Source: Pseudocercospora fijiensis CIRAD86 (taxonomy: Eukaryota > Ascomycota > Dothideomycetes > Mycosphaerellales > Mycosphaerellaceae). Taken from it: a stretch of 64,000 nucleotides of DNA. Below the pieces are notes generated by a model. The model ran no database searches. It saw only the letters and a program-made list of their open reading frames with translations, and was not told where the DNA came from. This document shows positions 46,865 to 56,283 of this stretch, in pieces. The translations under genes and the position numbers were made by a program. Location of the stretch: contig NW_006921532.1 of NCBI RefSeq assembly GCF_000340215.1, forward strand, positions 124,001 through 188,000. Direction: 5' to 3'. Position 1 is the stretch's first letter, and the number at the start of each line of letters is the position of its first letter.

Positions 46865-47411
46865 CCTATGTAATATATTATTACGTAGGTAAATTTAGCT
46901 AACCGCGGGGCAAGGCCGACTAACCTAGGAGCATCGAGAAGCGTAGTATTGTCGGGCGTAGTATCGTCGCCTCGGGAGGAAAGTAGAGCTAGTTTACTAC
47001 GTACTCTCGACAATGTCTAGAGGAGTAGGCGAATATAGTATAAGTAGTTGTTCTCTGCTAGCATATTAGACTTTTATAGTAGCAAGGGAAGTATAATTAT
47101 TACCTGTAGTATAATAACAGCTAGGTCGTACGATAGTAGTCTCTAGCCCGAGTACCGATAGGGCTAGTAGGAACGGCGATATACTAGAATAAACAAGTGC
47201 TATGTTTCTAAGCGCCGCTAGAATGCTTAATATATATAATAGCAAGTAGCTAAGGAAGGACGAGGGAGAAGTCGCAAGGGCGCGTAGACGCGTTAATATT
47301 TACGTTAGGGCTTAGCGATACGGGAGTTCCCGCCTTTCGCTAGGACCGTCCTACGGAAATACCTGCCTCCTATATATTCTTTTCTTTATAACGCAGATCG
47401 CAACGGCATAC
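46865..47411 (+). repeat. Repeat R2, copy a
   Basis: About 545 bp, alignable with 55745-56281 over its length. Inner text includes CTAGTTTACTACGT, GATAGGGCTAGT and the double-hairpin module near its right end (47321-47360). Its ends both carry CGTAG. No coding identified. Confidence 0.8.
47321..47360 (+). repeat. Double-hairpin module, copy 3
   Basis: CGGGAGTTCCCG (47321-47332) followed by a palindrome 47335-47360 with arms TTTCGCTAGGAC and GTCCTACGGAAAT. Confidence 0.85.
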
Positions 47412-47748
47412 TAGGCGTAGTTAAGTGCTATATATACATCCTAATTCGAGGGCCCGGGAGGCTAATTCCGTATATCGATATACCTACCCGCTTCGTAAGG
47501 ATAGGACGGCTACTACTACGTAGTATTATTAGCGTAGTCTTACTATATACGAAAGCTTTGTATGTCCTCTATATCGCGTATAAAGTAGTATAAAGACATC
47601 GTAACGTGTATGTAAGGGAAGGGACGATAGTCTCTAGACGTACTCCTTAACACTTCCGCTAAGCTATTTAGGAGCTATAAAAAGCAAACGTCCCGGTTCT
47701 CCCGATTTGTATAAACAAGTAAGGATACATCTCTTCTCTAGTACGAGT

Positions 47749-48410
47749 CTATAAAGAGACAGAATAAGATACCGTACGGACTTGTCGTATTATTCCTGTC
47801 TCTTTAGCCTATAGAAGTCCTAGAAAATGCTAAGACCGACTAGCTATGTTTTCGCTAGGACCGTCCTAGCGAAATCTATACAACCTTTGTTCGAGAGCGC
47901 CCTATAGCAGTATTCTTAAGCCTCTACGACTAGTAGTAAGAGAGTAGAGCAGAGGCCGGTCGTTATACACCGTAACTATAGCGTACTAGTTCGATAGAAC
48001 TTACGGTCGCGGAAATAGTAGCGGGTATATTAATCGCGTCCCGCTCGCGATCGGTAATTAATATACCTACTATTCGTATTCGGCCGGACGTACGGCGAGC
48101 CTCGAGCTATAGGCCCGATATCGTCCTAGTCTAGGTCTAGCGGGACATTTTTAGCGATTAATAATAGCGTAAACGCTTTGCGGACACTATAGATCTAACA
48201 TTAACGGCGCCTAGAAAGGTTATAGCGGTTACTACTACGCGGACGACTAGCTACGACTGCTCTACGACCTTAGTAGCCGATATCTAGTATAGTCTCCGTC
48301 TGCTTACCCTAACATCTAGAATATATAATACTGTTCTTCGCTAATATACTATATTAGCCCTTCTAGGATAGTTCTACTATTAGACAAGGATAGAGCTCTC
48401 TGCGTAGAAA
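47749..48410 (+). repeat. Repeat R1, copy b
   Basis: Same start as R1a (AAAGAGACAGAATA), with pal1 at 47850-47874 and pal2 at 48023-48066, but extends beyond R1a's end into text shared with R1c (ACGACTGCTCTACGACCTTAG). Longest R1 copy in which the left end is also visible. R1a and R1b lie in the same direction about 1.85 kb apart. Confidence 0.85.
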
Positions 48411-49225
48411 GTTTGTCTAAGAGGTACTATCGAATAATAGTGTTATTCTAATTAACTAATACTTCTAGACTAAGCTACTAAGGCACCTTCTACTAGCTCC
48501 CTCTATACGATAAGTGTCGGCGACTAACCTACCTTATCTATTATTCTCTACTAGCGAGTGGATCCCTCCTCCTCTTAGTCCTTAAACTATCTTAGAAACG
48601 AAGGGTTTATTTTACGCTATGCTCGCTAGTTATAATCTATAGTACTACTATCGTTTAGCGCGGACTCCCCTCTTCTTACGATATGCCTTCGAACCGTTCT
48701 AGGTGTCTGCCTTTGCCGTATAGCTTGCTTTCGCGCTGTCTATAACCTTTTCCCCTAGGTTATAGTTAAAGGACTATATACCGGTATCCCTAGAAGTTGT
48801 CGTCGCCTTTAATACCTTGCCCTAAAGCTAGCCTCTTCCTTCCTAGCCCTTATACCCTAAGAGCCGAGCGTAAGGACGATAGAGACCGTAGACCTAAATT
48901 CGACCGTATATCCTATCGCCGCTTAAGCTCTACGGCATCTTTCGCGGTAACTTTAGCCTATCTTTTAGCCTTAGCTTTATACAGCTCGTCGTTCTAAGCT
49001 TTTGTAATAATCTTAGGATCCTATAGTAGTACCTCCTCCGTCCTCCTCGAGATACCTATAGAGTATATCGGTAAGTTAAACCCTCGGCTACTACCTCGCT
49101 ACTATATAACAACTAACACTTTCTATAGAGGAAGGATAGCGAAATCGTATAGAACTCTAAGACTATCGGAGATAGCGTTCGTATAAGTTAGTATTCTATA
49201 TATAGGAAGTGTCGCGAGTACCTAC
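48411..49225 (-). pseudogene. Basic coding remnant, strand uncertain
   Basis: A minus-strand frame (about 49010-48680) reads NDELYKAKAKRQAKVTAKDA then VELKRRQDIRSN, a strongly basic helical segment of the sort seen at the C-termini of fungal DNA transposases, but no catalytic part is visible. A 66-codon plus-strand frame (48797-48997) is open on the opposite strand and looks like its shadow. Confidence 0.25.
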
Positions 49226-49229
49226 AATT

Positions 49230-49760
49230 CGCGTAGACCCGTTAATTTCCTAATCCTACTACGTATAAAAGACTAGTAATAGAATGTTGCAGAGTCCCTA
49301 GTAAGGACTAAGCGGATGCGCTTAAACTTGCAAATAAGGTAAGGCGCGTATAGGATTACCTAGGATATAAAGCGCTTAAACGCGGATATATATATAATCT
49401 AGAGGTTGGTAGTAACCGCTATTTCGGATGCTTTATTATAGATTTGTCGATAGCTAGCTAGGAGTGTAAACTATAGCGGATCGTTAACCGATTATACGTA
49501 GTAGTCGACCTATAGCTCTAGGAAAGCGGCGTCGGTAAATACGCTCGTAGAGGCGACAGGTACCGGAGTCGGAAGGCTATAATAGCAAGTGTTCCTAATC
49601 GGTTGTCCCGGCCTAGAGTCGCGCTATAGATAAACATCCCGTCTACCTAGTACTTCTTCGTATATACGTAGTCGCAGCTCCGGTAGCAATCGTTCGAAAA
49701 AGCAGGCCTAAGCATTTTAACGCTATATACGGTTGTTACGATAAGCTACTAAGGAGCTGC
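49230..49760 (-). pseudogene. 2EXR/F-box-like domain protein, copy 2
   Basis: Minus-strand frame with CFFERLLPELRLRIYEEVLG near 49710-49650, then YSLPTPVPVASTSVFTDAAF and, near 49480-49440, FTLLASYRQIYNKASEIAVT, followed by ICKFKRIRLVLTRD. This is the family pattern LPELR-x-IYE-x-VL ... LL-x-CR-QIY-x-EAS with the Cys now Tyr (TGC-to-TAC). The part further upstream to about 50400 is also readable (PTPINPPPAFVLRNYLRGSR) but may be a separate gene. Member of the same family as 41221-42100 and 58960-59640; the sequences between the motifs differ, so these are old paralogs. Confidence 0.6.
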
Positions 49761-50600
49761 AATGCTCTTAACGCTAGCGCGTACGCTATTCGCCGCTAGG
49801 TACTATACTCTAAGCCCTCGATAGCCCCCGAGTTAGTCGTACTCGATATAGCGCTCGACGTATACTAGATAAAGGAGCTAGTATTAGGAATATAATAGCG
49901 ATAGTTAGATAGGGAGAGGTATGCGAGGTCGGGGGCGGGAGGTAACCTAATTATAGCGATATTAGTGCGGCGGAGTCGCTATAGAAGACTTTATAAGGGC
50001 CTAGATACTAGGAAGCTAGACCGGTATTGCTCGGGACGACGCGAAAGGTAGCGTTATTTATTAATTAGCTAGGCGCGTCGTAGAAGATCGGGAAATCGAG
50101 ACACCGACTTCCGCGGAGATAGTTACGTAAGACGAACGCGGGCGGCGGATTAATAGGAGTAGGGACCCGTACAATGTTTAATATAACTCCTATATCGAGA
50201 ACCTTATAGGGCTGTAATCGTACCCCTCTCTTTATAAAGACACTCTACTAACCTAATATCTTTACGAATCTTAGTCTAGCTAAGATATAGCGATACATAT
50301 ACTAGTAGTCGTACGGAGCCGGCTCGAGATAGAATACGACTCGAGTATAGTAGCGGAGGCTTTAGGTTAGATCTTATCGACTATCGACTAGTATAAAAGG
50401 CTAGAGCCGCAATCTACTCGCGAATGTTATAACTAACGCGTAGCTATAGTAGTGCAATCCTTATCCCTAATAAAACTTTTAAACTAGTTAGCAATTAGTG
50501 TATAGTGCAAGTTAAACGATACGATAGTATTGTAGCGCACGAATATCGGGGGGCTAAGATATAGCAACGTGTTCTATAGGCTATTGCCTATAGTATAGCC
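49761..50600 (-). pseudogene. Possible upstream coding remnant
   Basis: Readable pieces on the minus strand (VRLQPYKVLDIGVILNIVRV; SAALISLQLGYLPPPTSHTS) of unknown family; not joined with confidence to the 2EXR-like gene. Confidence 0.2.
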
Positions 50601-50649
50601 GCGATTGCCTACTGCAACTCTCTATTAACTGCTCGTATAGAGTCGGCTC

Positions 50650-51170
50650 GGGACGTAGAGAGGAGAATCTTCTTATACTAGATACTATCTAACCTAAATG
50701 CGACCGATCTATACTAGGGGATAAGCAGGAGTAGAAGGCCTAGATATTAATATAGCGAGCTAACGTAATTTAGTAGGAGCTCGAGGAGTTAGTCCTCCCG
50801 GAGACTATCCGCTTACTAGTAGAGAACGCGGGCGACGACTATTATCGGTCTCTTAAGAGGTGCCTATAGAGCTTGAAGTTAATTCGACGAGTATAAAGGC
50901 TCTACTCGGATATCGCAACCCGTACGATACTAAAGGTCAACGTTAATGCCGTTCTTGCTATACGCGATTAAGACCCTCCTATCTATCCGGTTATTGTTAC
51001 TTATCTGTTCTATACGATCCGTGCCGCCGAGCCTATCTAGGAAGTTCTTAAAGCCGGTAGATAGAATTTTGCGTAAGAACTAGATTTAGCCCGACGCCTA
51101 ATTCCGGTAGCTATAGTATATATCGGTAATATACGGAATGATTATTAAAGATATAACCCTAACACTTCTA
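50650..51170 (+). pseudogene. RIP-degraded unknown gene fragment
   Basis: Plus-strand frame of about 165 codons: QELEELVLPETIRLLVENAG, YYRSLKRCLQSLKLIRRVQR, ILKVNVNAVLAIRDQDPPIY, TYLFYTIRAAEPIQEVLKAG, ARRLIPVAIVYIGNIRNDYQ. Only TAG/TAA interrupt. Globular, helical pattern; no family recognised. Confidence 0.35.
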
Positions 51171-52100
51171 TAGCTCTAAGCGAACGAGACCGGAGCGTTA
51201 CGACAATTTCTAGCGGCTAATAGATGTTATAAACCGCGGTCGTTAGATAGATTGTCGGTTATAGTAGTAGGTAATTAAGACAAAATCGTCGTAGAGAGGG
51301 ACGGTAAAGTAATAGAGGCCGTTATCTATCCCCGGCTTCGTCTGTAGGGCTGCGCTACTAGGTCTTCTACGCTCGCACCTAGAACCGTACGTACGGTACC
51401 GTATAGATAACAAATAGTACCTATATAACCTGCTACTAAGACAGGCTTGCGCGAAGGACAATAGCTCGGTAGGGCAGAGGCAACGTTCTACTAACAATGC
51501 GAGATATATAAGCTTCTAGTAATGAATTGTAGCCGTAGAAAATAGTAGAGGTTATCGCGATAAGTATGCCGAGATCTAATATACTATTCTCTAGGACGAT
51601 GTCTATCTACGTCTATATACGGGGCCTATATCTAGTTATAGTAAGCTACGCGACGCCTGTAATATATCTAACTTCCGCTATACGACCGCGGTAATAACTA
51701 CTATATACTACGTAGAGCAGGAGTTGCTACTAGACGGCGGCGCCTAACTATTTCCTCTATAGGTAGCTAAAATATATAGTTAAAGTACTAATCGGATACT
51801 AGTAGCCGCTAAGGGAGCTTGCAAGGTAGGGAGTTAAGTATCGTTTTAGGCGGCTAGTGCTGCGGCACTACTAAAATAGAGGCGTTATCGAGTCCTAAAT
51901 TACTCTAAGGGCTAGTATCGTCGGTATATCCGATATCGATCGACCTAGTTATTAGGCGTAGGAGCACTTCTATCTACGACTTCGAAGAACTATACGGGGA
52001 AAGAATCTGGTTCGGTTTAGTAGGGCTAGTAGCTAGAGATCTTGTTATATATATCAATTTCCCTATAAACACCTCGCAATTTCTACGGATATCGAAGTCC
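51171..52100. other. Unresolved; open minus frame not recognised
   Basis: An 84-codon minus frame (51243-51497) is open, but nothing supports it as a gene. Could include the C-terminal extension of the sirtuin gene upstream on the same strand. Confidence 0.3.
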
Positions 52101-53035
52101 TATTCTATCCTATCCCGATATAATAGGCTATCAAAGTTAATCTAGATCCGAGGGCTACCTTATTGCCCGACGATCCGATTAAAATAGGTCGTTAGGGTAT
52201 ACGTAGTAGGAACAGCGAGCTTAGTACTAACTATAACTATACTATCCGGCTCGGCGTCGCTATCCTCGGCTTCTACCTACGTAATAGCTTTACCGTCTAT
52301 TAAGAGCTAGTCCTAGTACATAGCGATGCGCGGTCTAGCTACTCCTTTAGTAAGCGCCCTACTATGCCTAGAATAGGCGCTACAACTATTACAAGCCGGA
52401 AGTGTTAAAATATTGCGAAATTTGCTAGCTAAGACCGGCGTAGAGACCCCGTACTTACTATAAATACTATAGTCGACGCAGCTATACAGTTTGATTACCG
52501 GTAGCTACTCGCTATTGCTTAACTTTTAAAGTAGTATAGTCGTAAGTAAGTTAGGTAGACTCGTATATATATCGAGTATATCGATGTTTTACGAATAGAG
52601 GCGTAGCAGTCTGCCTTCGCCCGCGAGCTCGTTTACCTAGTAGTAGAAGACCGTAGGCGTCGCGTAATCGGATTTCGTACGGATGTCTTCGATAATATCG
52701 AGAAACTCCTAGGTCCTCGTAATAGATAAGAAGACGCTAGAGTTAAACAGGTCGCGCCTACCGCTAGTATAGTAACCGCTAGTTAAACGATAAGCGGGTA
52801 CTATAGCATATGTTAGCGGCGTTTTGCGTTAATATACTAGCTATATATATCCTGCTACGGTCGAGATGCCCGCCCTAGCAATAACGATAATCTTTCGATA
52901 GTAGCGTATTGTATCTATAAGAGTCTGAATATTGCGACTAGCCCTAGGATTAGCCCTATAAACCTTAGGTAGGTCGATAGCAAGAGTATTTACAGTTGCT
53001 AGCATATCGTCGATATAAGTTTTGTTTCGCAATCG
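52100..53035 (-). pseudogene. Sir2-class sirtuin (NAD-dependent deacetylase), HST3/HST4-like
   Basis: Minus-strand gene remnant. The Rossmann NAD-binding motif is clear near 52890-52850: KIIVIARAGISTVAG, where the canonical Gly-Ala-Gly-Ile-Ser has Gly changed to Arg by TG-to-TA. Upstream lies the usual helix (NIQTLIDTIRY). Downstream, after a frame change, GRRDLFNSSVF, SDYATPTVFYYY, GEGRLLRLYS-x-NID (the substrate-site Thr-Gln-Asn-Ile-Asp line) and a zinc site: first pair Tyr-x2-Tyr from Cys (YSKYG near 52460), second pair intact (ACNSC, about 52381-52398). Then near 52210 IVIVSTKLAVP, equal to the IVVGTSLxVPG line. Sirtuins of this class remove histone H3K56 acetyl in yeasts. Inactive here. 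The N-terminus above 53035 is not resolved. Confidence 0.75.
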
Positions 53036-53900
53036 AGGCTTAGCCGCCGCGAAACGTAGACTATAAACACGGACGCTACCGTATTGCTATAGAAACCGTT
53101 ACTCGGCCGACTAGTTAAATTTTAGTCGCTACGAAATATCTATACGAGGTTAGATAATAAATAGAATAGGTACGTAGTAACGTTACTCCTAGGGTAGTTA
53201 GCGGGGCTATAAGCGTAGTATAGTGTTTAATATATTAAGGGAGATTCGAAGGCTATATCCTAGGAGCCTCCGCTAAAGGGGTATTCCTATACCCCGATCG
53301 CCCCTCCGAGTGTCCCCCGAGTATAGACAGCACCCTATAGCCGTAGTATAATACATATACAATCGATCGAATTACCCGGTTAAAGACTAATAGCCGAAGC
53401 CTAAAGAAATTAGCCGATAGGGATGTCTAGCTATAATACCCTAGTCTAATAGTTGCCTATACTCCGTAATACACTCCCTAATCCTACTCCTAGATTAGCG
53501 CCTGTAATTAGCAAACAACATCCGATACGAGTATCCTAGTAACGTTCGGACAAGGACAAGGTTATACTAAGCTCGAGTACTTTTACTAAATATCGGGCTA
53601 TAAGAACCTCCTAAATCCGCATGCCGTAGCTAGACTATAACGATTTCGACTTTGCTAGAGGTAACCCTTAAGGTCGAAGCTTGTCCGGTTCTTATCCCTA
53701 ATAGTAATAGCTAGGCCTATAATCTTATACTTACCTCGCGAGTTATATAGATCTGCTACTACGCAACTAGTTTTATTAAGAGAGGGCCCTATAGAACTAT
53801 ATCGCTTAGTAAGAGCCTTCGAACGTAACTTAGGATATAAGAGGGATAGGAGCTTCGACAAATGTACGACAACGATAAGAAAAACGGTAGACGAGGGGAC
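53036..53900. other. Unresolved stretch upstream of the sirtuin
   Basis: An open 68-codon minus frame (53655-53861; GPSLNKTSCVVADLYNSRGK) is of ordinary composition and could belong to an upstream gene, but no family is recognised. It lies between the sirtuin and the BTB gene, which point away from each other. Confidence 0.3.
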
Positions 53901-53989
53901 GAAAGTAGGGGGAAGAGATGCGGCTAAAGCTTACGCCGTTGCGATTAGCTGCCCCTCTAGTAGAGATAAGGTCTAGTCGTAGCGTCGCA

Positions 53990-54700
53990 GAGCGAAAAGA
54001 TTACGGTTAGGAGTAAAAGACCCGGTTCTAGTAGCAATACTAATCGGTACCGCTATAGATTCTTAATAGAGATAGTATAGCTATACGGCTAAGACGAAGT
54101 CTTTTTTATCTACCGATATCTTCTTCGTAAGCGATGTCTAGCTCTAGAGTAGCAGCTATCGAATAGATATACGGGGCTCGATCTAGGAGACGTCGATAAT
54201 AATACTCTCTATATATATATCGTAGCAATATACGAGAATACTATCGATACGGAGTTTCTCTAAGGGATTAAGCCCGACCGCCCTCTCGATAATACCTACT
54301 AAAGCATTTAGCTCCGGTATAACTTCCTAGCTAAGCTATATATATTCGGCTATAGAATCGAGGATAGGCGCTTCTACGACCTCGTACTTAACACTTAGAC
54401 GAGGCGAATAGACACCGTAGACGACTAAGGAATGCTAGCGTTCCCCGATATAGAGGCTATTAATTTGCTTTACGAAGGTATATCTTCTAGCGCACTAGCA
54501 CGCACGATGCTAAGTTATGTTTAGGTAGCTAACGCGGAACTATATTAGCTACTATAGGACGATATAGAAAAGCTATATAAGGAATTCCTCTATAGTATTA
54601 TAGCAAGAATTATTAGTCTTCGTCCGAAGCCTAACGCCCCTTTTAAGAGCGTCTATTCCTAGCGGGCGGAGTAGCACTAGCAGACTAAGTCTCTATAGGT
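53990..54700 (+). pseudogene. BTB/POZ domain protein
   Basis: Plus-strand frame: DPVLVAILIGTAIDSQQRQY (strand of the BTB fold), TKSFFIYRYLLRKRCLALEQ (the usual phi-x-VH-x-x-LL line with His now Tyr), LGDVDNNTLYIYIVAIYENT (usual LxxDDPxxFxxFLxWLYxG), then YNFLAKLYIFGYRIEDRRFY and DLVLNTQTRRIDTVD (the LYxLAdKYqxxxLxd line). Fungal BTB proteins of this type are mostly of unknown role; the domain makes protein contacts, often as adaptor for Cullin-3. The frame continues to about 54690. Its start above 53990 is not resolved. Confidence 0.7.
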
Positions 54701-55143
54701 GACTCTTATATATACTATATATAGAGTTAGATTAGGCCCGGCATAGGAGTAGTAGATATATATTGCGTAACGCTCTAATATAGCGCGATTGTAGAGGCTA
54801 CGAAACAGGGTATTATTTGCAATGCTAGTTTCTATCTCCTTAATGCGGCTATACAAATGCTAACGGGACTCGGGCTTAAGTATATCCTTAAGAAGCGTTA
54901 ACTAGGTAGGTAGGCGAAGTCGTATATACGTAATTCTAATTAATCCCGCCGGGACTAGTCTAATTAGGCGCTAGTATCGGAATTATAGCTTTGCTAATAA
55001 AGTCTGCTTAGCGACTGCATTTACATATATAGACTAGACCGTCCCGGGAAGTTCCTTCTAATCTCTATATATAAGGGGAGGCTAGTACCTAGAGCGATAG
55101 ATCTTATAGCAAGCAGTGTAGTCTACAATTAATCTACTTAATC
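54701..55143. other. Unresolved spacer
   Basis: No gene, RNA or shared repeat noticed. Confidence 0.4.
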
Positions 55144-55440
55144 TAGACCCCCCTAAATTGAAATGGATTGCTAGAACCCCTAGATTAGATTGGATTAGAT
55201 TGCTTAATTAGCAAGAATAAGCTAAATTGAATTGGATTGAAATGCTAAGCCTACCTAATTTAGCCCTTTAGCCCTAAGATTGAATTAGATTACTTTAAAA
55301 AGGGCTAGATTGAATTAGACTACTTTAGAAAGGGGCCGGATTGATTTGAATTAGATTGCTTAGTTAGTAGGAATAAGCTAGATTAGATTGGATTGAATTG
55401 CTAAGCTAATCTAGATTGCAATCCCGGATTGATTATAGAC
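55144..55440 (+). repeat. ATTGA/GATTG-rich minisatellite-like patch
   Basis: Built from short variations of GATTGAATTGGATTGAAAT; a longer unit with AGATTGCTTA, GAATAAGCTA and ATTGAATTG(C/A) ...TGCTAAGC occurs twice about 160 bp apart (from about 55196 and 55355), and TTGAATTAGAxTACTTTAxAAAGGG twice between them. TpG is frequent here, unlike the surrounding RIP-mutated DNA. Confidence 0.75.
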
Positions 55441-55744
55441 TACCCTAATAGCAAGGCTAGGGTTTATAAGATTAACCTTATTTCCGACCCTACCGATATA
55501 TATAACGAGGATCTTTGCTAATATCGCTATAGACAAAGTGCCGGGTATATGAATTCGAGCCGAGAAACAGGTTTATTCGCTAGGAGTAGTTTAGTCTTAA
55601 GCGAGAAGAGACTACGGCTATAGAGGAATAGATTCTTTATAGACGGCCCTAGGATACCTAGTACTACGAACAAACAATCGGACTAGTAGCTAGACTATTA
55701 GACGAAAGGTATCCCTACGCCGCCGGCGAGAGGCTTATAAACAC
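55441..55744. other. Short unresolved stretch
   Basis: A partly open minus-strand reading (SNSYTRHFVYSDISKDPRYI near 55560-55500) is of unknown family. Confidence 0.3.
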
Positions 55745-56281
55745 GAGCCTATATGCAATACGTTAACACGTAGGTAACTATAGCTAACCGCAGGATTAGG
55801 CCGACTTACCTAGGACTATCGAAAAGCGTAGTATCGTCGCGTCGGGAGGAAACTAGAGCTAGTTTACTACGTGCTCTCCGAGGAGTAGGCGAATATAGTG
55901 CAAGTAGTATTCTCTACTAGTACGTTAGAATTTTATAGTAGCAAGGGAGGTGTTATTATTACTTATTATATAATAATAGCTAAGTCGTACGATAGTAGCC
56001 TCTAGCCCTACTACCGATAGGGCTAGTCTAAAGCGCGATATACTAGAATAAAAGAGTGCTATGTTTCCGAGCGCCGCGGGAATGCTAGAGTTATATAGTA
56101 GTAAGTAGCTACGGAAGGGCTAGGGAGAAGTTGCAAGGGTGCGTAGGCGCGTTAATGTTTACGCTAGGGCTTAGCGATACGGGAGTTCCCGCCTTTCGCT
56201 AGGACCGTCCCTCGCAAATACCTAGCTCCTATATTTTCTTCTCTTTACAACGCATATCGCAATAGCGTACTAGGCGTAGTA
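55745..56281 (+). repeat. Repeat R2, copy b
   Basis: Aligns with R2a (46865-47411). Right boundary exactly at the break of the Argonaute pseudogene (about 56282). Contains the double-hairpin module at 56180-56219. Confidence 0.8.
56180..56219 (+). repeat. Double-hairpin module, copy 4
   Basis: CGGGAGTTCCCG (56180-56191) then a degenerate palindrome 56194-56219 (TTTCGCTAGGACCGTCC, then CTCGCAA). Confidence 0.75.
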
Positions 56282-56283
56282 TA

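Larger units (their letters stand above)
46290..47690 (+). pseudogene. Unknown hydrophobic protein gene, interrupted by repeat R2a
   Basis: Plus-strand reading 46290-46880 is well preserved: DYAICVFVGVCGFCLFIKRI, ILELRCYLLLDITSRPYIQA, YAVEVIIAIVLLPLRVSREL, VDVGKFDNYGDGIQARRYES. After R2a (46865-47411) a readable hydrophobic frame resumes (PGRLIPYIDIPTRFVRIGRL, then SIISVVLLYTKALYVLYIAY) up to about 47690. I infer one gene with R2 inserted in it, but a frame join cannot be proven because R2 ends are not exact. Hydrophobic stretches suggest a membrane protein. Not recognised. Confidence 0.4.

Noticed and set aside
45467..48177. R1a and R1b as the LTR pair of a small retrotransposon
   Set aside because: R1b continues past the end of R1a into text also found in R1c, no target duplication or primer site is seen, and the inside holds no gag/pol.
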